In this document: in pieces, positions 53,881-62,254 of the stretch
Layout: each line of letters begins with the position of its first letter
Position numbering within the stretch: position 1 is the first letter of the stretch
Assembly: GCF_003387535.1 (NCBI RefSeq)
Contig: NZ_QUNR01000004.1
Span: forward strand, 1 to 64,000
Direction: 5' to 3'
Source: Paraperlucidibaca baekdonensis
GTDB lineage: Bacteria > Pseudomonadota > Gammaproteobacteria > Pseudomonadales > Moraxellaceae
DNA: 64,000 bases
Notes under the pieces: generated by a model
What the model was told of the DNA's origin: nothing
The model's database searches: none
Seen by the model: only the letters and a program-made list of their open reading frames with translations
Position numbers and translations under genes: made by a program

Positions 53881-55431
53881 ATGACCTCTGCCCAATTGCC
53901 TATTCGCACTCGCGTTGCGCCATCGCCTACCGGTGATCCGCATGTCGGGACTGCCTACATCGCCTTGTTTAATCTGTGTTTTGCGCGCCAACACGGCGGC
54001 CAATTCATTTTACGCATTGAAGACACCGATCAGCAGCGCTCCACGCCAGAGTCGGAGCAGCAGATTTTGCAGTCGCTAAAATGGCTGGGGCTGAATTGGG
54101 ATGAGGGCCCCGATATTGGCGGTCCGCACGCGCCGTATCGGCAAAGCGAGCGCAGCGCGATTTACACCGCGCACACGCAACAGCTCATCGATCAAGGTCA
54201 TGCTTTTCATTGCTTCTGCAGCAGCGAGCGCCTCGATGCCCTGCGTGTTGAGCAAACCGCCGCCAAGACTTCTCTTGGCTATGATGGTCATTGCCTGCAT
54301 TTAAGTTCCGCTGAAGTCGCCCAACGCCTAAGTGCTGGTGAGGCCTCGGTGGTGCGCCTAAACGTGCCACGACCTGCCGCCGATGCGCCCGCGAGCGAGC
54401 GCCTATGCACCTTCACCGATATGCTGCGCGGTGAGATTGAGATCGCTTGGGAACAGGTCGACATGCAGGTCTTAATGAAGGCTGATGGCTTGCCGACCTA
54501 CCATTTGGCTAATGTCGTCGATGACCATTTAATGCAAATCACGCATGTGCTGCGTGGCGAGGAATGGATTAGCTCGGCACCGAAACATCAGCTGCTCTAC
54601 CGCTATTTTGGCTGGGATATGCCCACGCTCTGCCACATGCCGCTGCTGCGCAACCCGGATAAATCCAAGCTCTCGAAGCGCAAAAACCCCACATCAATCA
54701 CTTATTACGAGCGCATGGGCTACTTGCCACAAGCATTGGTGAACTATCTCGGCCGCATGGGCTGGTCGATGCCAGATGAGCGTGAGCAGTTCACCTTAGA
54801 CGAGATGATTACGCACTTTGATGTCTCGCGCGTGTCCTTGGGTGGCCCGATTTTTGATGTCGAAAAGCTCGCTTGGCTCAATGGCCAGTGGATTAAAGCC
54901 TTGCCAGCGACCGATTTTGTCGCAGCCTTTCAGCAATGGGTCACGCCAGCGTATTTGGCGCGCGTGGCCAGTCAGATCCAAACGCGTGTGCAAACGCTAT
55001 CGGAAGCAGTGGATTGGGCGGGTTTCTTTTTTGCCGGCTCGGTGGGCCTCAGCGCCGAAAAATTGCAGCATAAGAAGCTCTCGCCCGAGCAGATCAAACA
55101 GCTCTTGCAGCTGAGCTTGTGGGAGCTTGAAGTGTTGCAGCGCTGGGAGCATGACACCATCTCTGCGCTGATGCAGCGCCTCAGCGAAGCCCTAGGGCTG
55201 AAAATGCGCGACTTTATGGCGCCATTTTTTGTCGCTATGGCGGGCTCGCCATCGGCGCCGCCGATCATGGAGGCGATGGCCATCATGGGGCCGGACATGA
55301 CGCGCGCGCGGCTGCGCGATGCCATTGCAGTGCTTGGTGGTGTGTCGAAAAAAGAGGCGAAGGCGCTGGAGGCACAGCTCGCGGCATTTCGCCGGGGCGA
55401 GTCGCTAGTTGAGGCCTCTACAGAAGGCTAA
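53881..55431 (+). CDS. gltX: Glutamyl-tRNA synthetase
   Basis: A 516-residue class I aminoacyl-tRNA synthetase. The HIGH-type motif is HVGT (in [13 protein letters not shown]) near residue 21 and the KMSKS-type motif is [20 protein letters not shown] and the C-terminal anticodon-binding helices are present. It charges tRNA-Glu; a tRNA-Glu gene is at 59041-59115. Length is at the upper end for GltX. The gene converges with ogt. Confidence 0.95.
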   Translation: MTSAQLPIRTRVAPSPTGDPHVGTAYIALFNLCFARQHGGQFILRIEDTDQQRSTPESEQQILQSLKWLGLNWDEGPDIGGPHAPYRQSERSAIYTAHTQQLIDQGHAFHCFCSSERLDALRVEQTAAKTSLGYDGHCLHLSSAEVAQRLSAGEASVVRLNVPRPAADAPASERLCTFTDMLRGEIEIAWEQVDMQVLMKADGLPTYHLANVVDDHLMQITHVLRGEEWISSAPKHQLLYRYFGWDMPTLCHMPLLRNPDKSKLSKRKNPTSITYYERMGYLPQALVNYLGRMGWSMPDEREQFTLDEMITHFDVSRVSLGGPIFDVEKLAWLNGQWIKALPATDFVAAFQQWVTPAYLARVASQIQTRVQTLSEAVDWAGFFFAGSVGLSAEKLQHKKLSPEQIKQLLQLSLWELEVLQRWEHDTISALMQRLSEALGLKMRDFMAPFFVAMAGSPSAPPIMEAMAIMGPDMTRARLRDAIAVLGGVSKKEAKALEAQLAAFRRGESLVEASTEG

Positions 55432-55447
55432 ACCTCGCCATAAAACG

Positions 55448-56014
55448 CTAGTCGAGCTGCTCGCGCCGCAGCAGCTCGGCTTTATGGGCAACCCCCCATT
55501 TGTAGCCGCCCAATCCTCCATCGCTAGCCACCACGCGGTGGCAGGGCACGACCAAGGCAATGGGATTGGCACCGCAAGCACTGGCTGCCGCTCGAATGGC
55601 TTTCGGTCGGCCAGCCTGCGCCGCTAGCGCTTTATAGCTAATGGTTTGCCCGCGCGGGATGCGACACAGCGCCTGCCATACCGCCTGCTGAAACGCCGTG
55701 CCGGGCAAGGCTAAGGGCAGGGCGATGGTCGCCGGCTCACCTTTGCTCATTGCCGCAATGGCTTTCGCGGTGGCTTGATGCGCGCGTTGTTCATCGGCGC
55801 TCATCGGCAAGCACTGAGCTTTGGGATGCTCCGACTGCAGGCCGGCGATCAGCTCCTCATCGCTTGCACTAATAATCACTGAGGCGATACCTGCGTCACC
55901 GACCGCTAGTAGCAGTCGGCCAGCGGCGCCATCGAAGCAGTGGTAGCGCAGCGTCACGGCAGTTGCTTGCTTGGGCTGTGGTTTAGACACTGCAGTGTTC
56001 AGCGTTGGGTTCAT
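55448..56014 (-). CDS. ogt: Methylated-DNA--protein-cysteine methyltransferase
   Basis: A 188-residue suicide repair enzyme removing alkyl groups from O6-guanine. The acceptor Cys is in the motif PCHRVV (context IALVVPCHRVVASDGGLGGY). The helix-turn-helix-type IPRGQTISYKALAAQAGRP is present, with no fused Ada zinc domain. Its first ~11 codons overlap the end of leuA on the same strand; the overlap is long, so a later non-ATG start (for example GTG at VSKPQPK) is possible. Confidence 0.9.
   Translation of the reverse strand: MNPTLNTAVSKPQPKQATAVTLRYHCFDGAAGRLLLAVGDAGIASVIISASDEELIAGLQSEHPKAQCLPMSADEQRAHQATAKAIAAMSKGEPATIALPLALPGTAFQQAVWQALCRIPRGQTISYKALAAQAGRPKAIRAAASACGANPIALVVPCHRVVASDGGLGGYKWGVAHKAELLRREQLD
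55453..55478. other. GC-rich hairpin at the end of ogt, downstream of gltX
   Basis: CGAGCTGCT and AGCAGCTCG form a perfect 9-bp stem around CGCGCCGC in the last codons of ogt. It may help end gltX transcription; no T run follows. Confidence 0.35.
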
Positions 56015-57683
56015 GGGTGGCGGCCTGTGTCGTCTCGGTAATCAGTCGTCCCCAAGCCGATACCACGGCTTGAATGCTCGCCAAGGTGGTGTCATTGGCC
56101 ATGGCGCTGGCAATGATTGTGCGCTCGCCCTGACGAATTTGCACGCAGGCGAGCGCCTCGGCGGCGGTGTTATCGCTCAAGCTAAATTCATCGAAATGCT
56201 CCACGCTGGCCGCCACGCCGGCATATTGGCTTAAGCCATTGATCACCGCGGAGATTACGCCATCGCCCATGCCGACAATATGCCGCGTGCCGACCTCGGC
56301 TTCGATGCGGACTTGGCCATCGCGGCGATGCGCTTGGTAGTCGCTGACCTGCCAGCCTGTCGGCACATTCAAGCAGTGCTCATCAAACAAGTGGGCAATG
56401 CGGCTGGCGTCGATCTCGCCACCGCTGGCTTCAGCCGCCGCCTGCACGCGCTTGGAGAAGGCAATTTGCATCCAGCGCGGCAGCGTGATGCCCACGTGTT
56501 GCTCGAGCACATGCAGCACGCCACCTTTGCCCGATTGCGAGTTGATGCGCACGACCTCCTCGTAGCGCCGGCCTAAGTCACGCGGATCGATAGGCAAATA
56601 CGCGACATCCCACGGCGACGCCGCGCTAACCGGCGCGCGCTGGCGGTTTAAGCATTTGCGAATAGCATCTTGATGGCTGCCCGAAAACGCCGTGAACACC
56701 AGCTCGCCAGCATAGGCGTGGCGTGGGTGCGTGGTGATTTCAGTGACCGCCTCGACGGTCTCAATGATGTCGCGCATATCGGATAAATCCAGTTCAGGAT
56801 CAATGCCTTGGCTGTAGAGGTTCATCGCCATGGTGACCAAGTCCATATTGCCGGTGCGCTCGCCATTGCCGAGTAATGTGCCTTCGACGCGATCGGCACC
56901 GGCCATCACGCCAAGTTCCGCCGCGGCAACGCCACAGCCGCGATCATTGTGTGTGTGCAACGATACGCAGACATGCGCGCGCTGGGTCATGTGCTCAATC
57001 ATCCACTCCACGCTATCGGCAAAGACATTCGGCGTGCTGATCTCCACCGTGGCCGGCAAGTTGATGATCACCGGCTGGCCTTGTGCAGGCTGCCAGACCT
57101 CAATCACGGCATTAACAACCTCGGCGGCGACCGGCAACTCGGTGCCGGTGAAGCTCTCTGGCGAATATTGAAACGTCCATTGTGTCTCTGGATGCTGGGC
57201 GGCGTGTTCGGCTACGCACTGCGCACCGGCCACGGCAATGGCTTTGACGCCGGCGACATCGGTCTGAAAAACCTGCTCGCGCTGGATTTTTGAGGTGGAG
57301 TTATAGACATGCACAATGGCTTTCGGCGCCCCACGCAACGACTCATAGGTGCGCGCAATCAGCTCGGGGCGCGCTTGCGTTAACACCTGAATGGTCACCG
57401 TATCGGGGATACGCTGCTGTTCTATCAACGCGCGCACAAAGTCGAAATCGGGCTGTGACGCTGCGGGAAAGCCGACTTCGATTTCGCGAAAGCCACAGCG
57501 CACCAAGCATTCAAACAGGCGAATTTTTTGCGCCACGGTCATTGGTTTCACCAAGGCTTGATTGCCATCGCGCAGATCCACGGCGCACCAGCGTGGCGCC
57601 TGCGTGATGACCTGGTTTGGCCATTGCCGCTGTGGGCGCGCGAGCACCGGAGCAGGGCGGTACTTGCGATGATCAAATGCCAT
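55983..57683 (-). CDS. leuA: 2-isopropylmalate synthase
   Basis: A 566-residue enzyme condensing 2-oxoisovalerate with acetyl-CoA, the first committed step to leucine. It belongs to the LeuA2-type (CAVDLRDGNQAL near residue 34, VGFPAASQPDFDF, SLHTHNDRGCGVAAAELGVM) with a C-terminal allosteric domain that should bind leucine. GAGGA precedes the ATG at 57683; the longer in-frame start at 57740 adds no conserved residues. It is divergent from an Lrp-type regulator and 26 kb from leuCDB. Confidence 0.94.
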   Translation of the reverse strand: MAFDHRKYRPAPVLARPQRQWPNQVITQAPRWCAVDLRDGNQALVKPMTVAQKIRLFECLVRCGFREIEVGFPAASQPDFDFVRALIEQQRIPDTVTIQVLTQARPELIARTYESLRGAPKAIVHVYNSTSKIQREQVFQTDVAGVKAIAVAGAQCVAEHAAQHPETQWTFQYSPESFTGTELPVAAEVVNAVIEVWQPAQGQPVIINLPATVEISTPNVFADSVEWMIEHMTQRAHVCVSLHTHNDRGCGVAAAELGVMAGADRVEGTLLGNGERTGNMDLVTMAMNLYSQGIDPELDLSDMRDIIETVEAVTEITTHPRHAYAGELVFTAFSGSHQDAIRKCLNRQRAPVSAASPWDVAYLPIDPRDLGRRYEEVVRINSQSGKGGVLHVLEQHVGITLPRWMQIAFSKRVQAAAEASGGEIDASRIAHLFDEHCLNVPTGWQVSDYQAHRRDGQVRIEAEVGTRHIVGMGDGVISAVINGLSQYAGVAASVEHFDEFSLSDNTAAEALACVQIRQGERTIIASAMANDTTLASIQAVVSAWGRLITETTQAATHEPNAEHCSV

Positions 57684-57823
57684 GATGATGTCCTCAATAA
57701 TCCAGGGTATGGCGCTTAGTGTAGGCGTGTATCGGCGCAATTGTTGTGCTTTAGTGTGCTTGATAGCGGCTTAATTAGTGATATATTGCTTAAAATTAAA
57801 TATTAATAGATAAATATAGTGCA
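57684..57823. promoter_or_regulatory. AT-rich divergent control region leuA / Lrp-type gene
   Basis: The 140-base gap includes a very AT-rich block (57760-57820: runs such as TATATTGCTTAAAATTAAAT) unlike the surrounding GC-rich DNA. Between an Lrp-type gene and leuA this is the expected place for both promoters and for Lrp-type operators. No leader peptide rich in Leu codons was evident. Confidence 0.45.
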
Positions 57824-58309
57824 ATGAATGATAAGCAAAACAATTTGGATAAATTCGACAAACACCTCTTGGCGCTCTTACAGGCCGATGGCTCGCTGAG
57901 TAATTTGCAGCTTGCTGAACGTGTTGGTCTCTCACCATCGCCGTGTTTGCGCCGCGTCCAAAAACTCGAAGCGCTTGGCGTGATTACCGGTCGTCATGCC
58001 TTGCTATCGCCGAAAGCTTTGGGCTTAGGCCTCACGGTGATGATTCAAATCAGCATGGATAAGCACACGCCCGAGCGATTTGCGCAGTTTGAGGCCACGG
58101 TCTCAGGCTTTAATGAAGTGCAGCAGTGCTACTTGATCACCGGCCAAAGCGCGGATTATTTGCTGAAAGTGGTGGTGCCGGACATGGATCGCTATCAGGA
58201 TTTCTTGCTCAATAAGCTCACGCGCATCGACGGGGTCAGCGGTGTGCATTCGAGCTTTGTCATGCGCCGCGTGGTCGACACCACGGCCTTACCCTTGCAG
58301 TATGTCTAG
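57824..58309 (+). CDS. Lrp/AsnC-family transcriptional regulator
   Basis: A 161-residue regulator with an N-terminal helix-turn-helix (SNLQLAERVGLSPSPCLRRVQKLEALG shape, residues ~26-53) and a C-terminal RAM ligand-binding domain ending SSFVMRRVVDTTALPL. It is close in layout to leucine-responsive Lrp and to BkdR/DadR-type homologues. The divergent placement to leuA suggests control of leucine synthesis. The ATG at 57824 has no clear ribosome site; the AT-rich leader may compensate. Confidence 0.88.
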   Translation: MNDKQNNLDKFDKHLLALLQADGSLSNLQLAERVGLSPSPCLRRVQKLEALGVITGRHALLSPKALGLGLTVMIQISMDKHTPERFAQFEATVSGFNEVQQCYLITGQSADYLLKVVVPDMDRYQDFLLNKLTRIDGVSGVHSSFVMRRVVDTTALPLQYV

Positions 58310-58332
58310 TCCTGCAACACAGAGGAGGGCTT

Positions 58333-58794
58333 ATGAAGACGCTATTAATTGTTGCCCACGCGCCATCAACCAATATGCAGGCCTTGGTCGACGCTTTGCA
58401 GGCAGGCGCCAATGACAGCGCTATTGACGATGTCCAGGTGGTGCTGGCCGAGGCGCTGCAGGCCACGCCCGAGCAGGTCCTAGCCTGCGATGGCATTGTG
58501 TTGTTTACGCCCGAGAATCTCGGCTATATGAGTGGTGGCATGAAGGATTTTTTCGACCGCTGCTATTATTCGGTGCTCGAGCATAAGCAGGGCTTGGCCT
58601 GTGCGCTGCTGATTCGCGCAGGCTCCGATGGCACTGGCACGCGGCGCGCCATTGAGTCGATAGTCACCGGCTTGCGTTGGCAATGGGCGCAAGCGCCGCT
58701 GACGTGTCGTGGCGACTGGCAGCTTAAGTTTGTCGAGCAGGCGCGTGAGCTTGGCATGGGCATGGCGGCGGGGCTGTCGGCGGGTATTTTTTAG
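58333..58794 (+). CDS. Flavodoxin-like NAD(P)H oxidoreductase
   Basis: A 153-residue flavodoxin-fold protein. It has a phosphate-binding loop region HAPSTNMQALVDAL and FTPENLGYMSGGMKDFFDR, where the GYMSGGMKDF segment resembles the flavin loop of WrbA/NADPH-dependent FMN reductases. GAGGAGG precedes the ATG. It follows the Lrp-type gene by 23 bases and may be co-expressed. Substrate unknown. Confidence 0.75.
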   Translation: MKTLLIVAHAPSTNMQALVDALQAGANDSAIDDVQVVLAEALQATPEQVLACDGIVLFTPENLGYMSGGMKDFFDRCYYSVLEHKQGLACALLIRAGSDGTGTRRAIESIVTGLRWQWAQAPLTCRGDWQLKFVEQARELGMGMAAGLSAGIF

Positions 58795-58886
58795 GCGGTT
58801 TACGCGTGTTTTGCTCGCGTGTTAAGCAAATACAGCGCGAACTGTGCAAAGCGTGTGCATATGGTCATTAAAATGCAAAAGGAGTG

Positions 58887-58915
58887 TTGACAGCATCTGG
58901 CCTGCTCAATAAACT
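58887..58915 (+). promoter_or_regulatory. Stable-RNA promoter of the tRNA-Ala/tRNA-Glu unit
   Basis: A consensus TTGACA (58887-58892) and TAAACT (58910-58915) with a 17-bp spacer, followed by a GC-rich discriminator (GCGCGCC). Such discriminators are typical of stringently controlled stable-RNA promoters. Transcription would begin about 40 bases before tRNA-Ala. Confidence 0.75.
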
Positions 58916-58960
58916 GCGCGCCTCGAACAGCAGCAAGCACCCAGTCGCTGTTTGAAGCGT

Positions 58961-59036
<76 letters not shown>

Positions 59037-59040
59037 CTTT

Positions 59041-59115
59041 GGCCCCATCGTCTAGCGGTTAGGACATCGCCCTTTCACGGCGGTAACCGGGGTTCAATTC
59101 CCCGTGGGGTCACCA
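59041..59115 (+). tRNA. tRNA-Glu (anticodon TTC)
   Basis: Acceptor GGCCCCA/TGGGGTC, anticodon loop CTTTCAC giving TTC, T arm with GGGGTTCAATTCCCC, and an encoded CCA. It is downstream of tRNA-Ala in one transcription unit and followed by a terminator hairpin. Confidence 0.95.
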
Positions 59116-59121
59116 CACAAG

Positions 59122-59153
59122 AAAAGCCCGGCTCGTCAGAGTCGGGCTTTTTT
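59122..59153 (+). terminator. Terminator of the tRNA-Ala/tRNA-Glu unit
   Basis: AAAAGCCCGGCTC and GAGTCGGGCTTTT form a long stem with a GTCA loop and a T6 run ending at 59153. It closes the two-tRNA transcript. Confidence 0.85.
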
Positions 59154-59273
59154 GTTTCTGGGCTACGCGCCACATTCTTCACGCTCAATACGCATCTGTC
59201 CTTGACTTTCCAGTCACGAACTTGTGTCATTCGCCAACCGTTTCTGTCAACGGATGTCACATAGGGATTACTC

Positions 59274-60158
59274 ATGTCGTATCGTTCTGCTTTTCGTGCC
59301 GATTTATTTGCCGGCCAAACTCATCTTGTTACTGGTGGCGGCTCTGGTATTGGCCGCTGCTGTGCGCACGAACTCGCCGCCTTGGGGGCCAATGTGGTGC
59401 TTATTGGCCGTAATGTGGAGCGTCTAGAAGCCACGCAAGCGGAAATTATTGAAGATGGCGGCAAGGCCAGCTTTTATAGTGTCGATATTCGCCAAGAAGC
59501 CGATGTGCGCGAGACGGTCGCCAAAATTGTCGCGGAACACGGCCGCATTCACGGCTTGGTCAATAACGCCGGCGGTCAATTTCCAGCACCGCTCATGCGC
59601 ATTTCGAAAAATGGCTGGGATGCCGTGGTCAACAGCAACCTCACCGGCGGCTTTTTGATGGCCCGCGAGGTCTTGAACCAATCCATGCACGAGCACGGCG
59701 GCTCGATCGTCAACATCATTGCCGATATGTGGCGCGGCATGCCTGGCATGGGCCATTCCGGCGCCGCTCGCGCCGGCATGTTGAGCTTTACCGAAACGGC
59801 TGCGGTGGAGTGGGCGTCGTTTGGCGTGCGCGTCAATGCCGTGGCGCCAGGTTTTATTGCCTCCAGCGGCATGGACCGCTACGACCCCTCATTTGCTGAG
59901 TTCGTGGTGCCACAGATGCGCGGCACTATTCCCTCAAGCCGCATGGGTGATGAAGACGAAGTCAGCAGCGCCATTACCTTCTTCTTATCGCCCGCGGCGT
60001 CTTACACCACGGGTGCTTGTCTGTGTGTTGATGGCGGCTCATCGCTCAATACCAAGCTGTTTCCGCTCAGCGATCATGCGCGCATGCCTGAGCAGAAGGC
60101 TTTTCATCGTGCCGTTAAGCCGCAGGCGGTGTTGCGCACCCTGAAAAAAGACGCATGA
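59274..60158 (+). CDS. Short-chain dehydrogenase/reductase (PECR/DECR-like)
   Basis: A 294-residue SDR with a TGGGSGIG cofactor motif (residues 20-27), NNAG, and a VDGGSS C-terminal signature. The usual YxxxK catalytic motif is replaced by SGAAR (162-166, context GHSGAARAGM), as in peroxisomal trans-2-enoyl-CoA and 2,4-dienoyl-CoA reductases. It may therefore reduce enoyl-CoA, not oxidise alcohols. From memory, P. aeruginosa has an SDR gene (PA3106) just beyond metZ, but here this gene is 14 kb away. Its stop overlaps the phhB start. No strong ribosome site is seen before the ATG. Confidence 0.85.
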   Translation: MSYRSAFRADLFAGQTHLVTGGGSGIGRCCAHELAALGANVVLIGRNVERLEATQAEIIEDGGKASFYSVDIRQEADVRETVAKIVAEHGRIHGLVNNAGGQFPAPLMRISKNGWDAVVNSNLTGGFLMAREVLNQSMHEHGGSIVNIIADMWRGMPGMGHSGAARAGMLSFTETAAVEWASFGVRVNAVAPGFIASSGMDRYDPSFAEFVVPQMRGTIPSSRMGDEDEVSSAITFFLSPAASYTTGACLCVDGGSSLNTKLFPLSDHARMPEQKAFHRAVKPQAVLRTLKKDA

Positions 60159-60424
60159 ACACGCTGTGGCCGCAATGGCAAACGCGCGATGACGGCTTGC
60201 ATATCGCCATGGGCTTTGCCAACTTCGATGCCGTGCAGGGGTTTGTCACTGAGCTAATGGCCTGGGCGCAGCGCAATGATCATCACCCCGAGGTAAGCTT
60301 CGGCTACGCGCAGGCCACGGTACGCTGGTTTAGCCACGACGCCGGAGCCATTACCGAGCGCGATCAGCGTGCGGCGCGCGCCACTCAGCAGCTGATGACC
60401 ACCTGGGGTGCTACGGTCAGCTAA
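60155..60424 (+). CDS. phhB: Pterin-4a-carbinolamine dehydratase
   Basis: An 89-residue member of the PCD/DCoH family. The conserved NDHHPEVSF and a VRWFSHDAGAITERD segment match the family pattern [HH]P...V.W.THD.GGLT..D, with Ala for one Gly. It would recycle the 4a-hydroxy-pterin cofactor of aromatic amino acid hydroxylases; no phenylalanine hydroxylase gene is in the window. The start overlaps the SDR stop (ATGA), so the two are coupled, though their reactions are unrelated as far as I can tell. Confidence 0.85.
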   Translation: MNTLWPQWQTRDDGLHIAMGFANFDAVQGFVTELMAWAQRNDHHPEVSFGYAQATVRWFSHDAGAITERDQRAARATQQLMTTWGATVS

Positions 60425-60481
60425 AGCAATCGGTTACACTTCGATCTTTGCGGCTGTATTAGCCGGGATGGGAGTCGCCGC

Positions 60482-62242
60482 GTGACGCATACCGAAGCCT
60501 TCTTGAAAGACCTCGCCATCATCATGATGGTGGCGGGGTTTATCACCTTAGTTTTTCACCGTTTCAAGCAACCAGTGGTGCTCGGTTACATCCTCGCTGG
60601 CATCATCATTGGCCCGCATACGCCACCATTTCCGCTGATTTCCGACCGCGACACCATCCAAACGCTGGCTGATTTGGGCGTGGTGTTTTTGCTGTTTTCA
60701 TTAGGCCTTGAGTTTAATGTGAGTAAGCTGAAAAAAGTCGGCGGCACGGCGTTAATTGCCGGTACGGCGGAGATCAGCCTCATGCTCTGGGCCGGCTACA
60801 GCCTTGGCCGCGCCTTTGGTTGGAGCGAGATGGACGCCATCTTTTTAGGCGCCATGGTCTCGATCTCATCCACCACCATCATTGTCAAAGCTTTAGATGA
60901 GCTCAAGCTCAAGCGCGAGCGTTTCGCGCAATTCATTTTTGGCGTGCTGATTGTCGAGGATATTCTCGCCATTGCCATGATTGTGTTGCTGTCCGGCCTC
61001 GCGCTGACCGGCGAAGTGAGTGTGAGCAGTGTCGCCAATACGCTCGGGCGCTTGAGTATTTTCTTGGTGGTGGCGCTGCTGCTGGGCCTGCTGCTGGTGC
61101 CGCGACTGTTGTCGGTGGTGGCGCGCTATCAAAGCAAAGAGATGCTCTTGGTGTCGGTATTGGGGCTCTGTTTTGGCTTTTGCTTATTGGTGGTGGAGCT
61201 CGGCTATAGCATGGCGTTGGGCGCCTTTGTCATGGGCGCGATTATTGCCGAGTCGAAAGAGATTCATGTCATTGAGCGCTTGGTCGAGCCCTTGCGCGAT
61301 ATGTTTACGGCGATTTTCTTTGTCGCCATTGGCATGCTGGTCGACCCCAGTGTGCTGGTCGAATACTGGTTGCCTATCTTGGTGATTACGGCCGTGGTGG
61401 TGCTTGGTAAAACTACCGCCAATACGCTTGCCACCATTGCCACCGGGCATGATGCGCGCACCTCACTCAAGGTCGGCATGGGCCTGTCACAGATTGGCGA
61501 GTTCTCGTTTATTATTGCCAGCCTTGGCGTCACGCTTGGTGTCACCAGCGGCTTTCTCTACCCTGTGGTGGTGTCGGTGTCGGTACTAACGACCATCCTC
61601 ACGCCGTATTTGATTAAAAACTCAGACTTCGCCGCGTCGACGCTGCGCAATTTAGTGCCGAACTCGCTGCAAGGCAGCCTCACGGCCTATGAGAATTGGC
61701 TCGGCAGCATAGGCTCAAGCGCGCAGGAAAATCAGGTGTCGGCGTTTATTCGGCGCATATTGCTGCATGTGGTGCTGAACTTCTGCGTGATTGCCGCCTT
61801 GTTTTTGGCGGGCGCGGCATTGGTGGCGCACAGCGATATCACGCAATGGATGGCGCTGCTGCCGCCAGACTGGCACAGCACGGTGTTTTGGGCAGCGCTC
61901 TTGATTATTGCCATGCCATTTATGGTGGCAACCTACCGCAAGCTGGAGGCGCTGGCGATGATTCTCACTGAGCTCGGTGTCGGCGTGGCCACGACACCAT
62001 CGCGCGTGGCCTTGCACCGTTTGTTTGCGCGCGCATTGCCGACCGCGTCATTGGTGGCGATGCTGCTATTGATCTCGGCACTCAGCTCGATTATTTTGCC
62101 GCCGCTGCATTTATTCGTTGCGGTGCTGGTGCTGGTGCTCATGCTGGCCTTGGCGTTGTGGCCGCGCGTGGTGCGCTGGCATTCGCAGTTGCAGGTGGCG
62201 TTGCGGGAGACCATTGCCCAGCAAGCCGATGACCCAAAATAA
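60482..62242 (+). CDS. CPA2-family cation:proton antiporter (Kef-type)
   Basis: A 586-residue membrane transporter with about 12 helices. The core has GYILAGIIIGPHTPPFP and LLFSLGLEFNVSKLKKVG near the start, ISSTTIIVKALDEL, the GFCLLVVELGYSMALGAFVMGAI helix, and GMGLSQIGEFSFIIAS, all as in Kef/monovalent-cation antiporters. A C-terminal extension with two or three more helices replaces the cytosolic TrkA-N domain of KefB/C. GTG start is 6 bases after a GGAG. It probably exchanges K+ or Na+ for protons. Confidence 0.85.
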   Translation: MTHTEAFLKDLAIIMMVAGFITLVFHRFKQPVVLGYILAGIIIGPHTPPFPLISDRDTIQTLADLGVVFLLFSLGLEFNVSKLKKVGGTALIAGTAEISLMLWAGYSLGRAFGWSEMDAIFLGAMVSISSTTIIVKALDELKLKRERFAQFIFGVLIVEDILAIAMIVLLSGLALTGEVSVSSVANTLGRLSIFLVVALLLGLLLVPRLLSVVARYQSKEMLLVSVLGLCFGFCLLVVELGYSMALGAFVMGAIIAESKEIHVIERLVEPLRDMFTAIFFVAIGMLVDPSVLVEYWLPILVITAVVVLGKTTANTLATIATGHDARTSLKVGMGLSQIGEFSFIIASLGVTLGVTSGFLYPVVVSVSVLTTILTPYLIKNSDFAASTLRNLVPNSLQGSLTAYENWLGSIGSSAQENQVSAFIRRILLHVVLNFCVIAALFLAGAALVAHSDITQWMALLPPDWHSTVFWAALLIIAMPFMVATYRKLEALAMILTELGVGVATTPSRVALHRLFARALPTASLVAMLLLISALSSIILPPLHLFVAVLVLVLMLALALWPRVVRWHSQLQVALRETIAQQADDPK

Positions 62243-62254
62243 CGAGACACTGAG

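Noticed and set aside
57684-57823. Leucine attenuator leader before leuA
   Set aside because: No short open frame rich in Leu codons and no paired terminator/antiterminator stems were visible.
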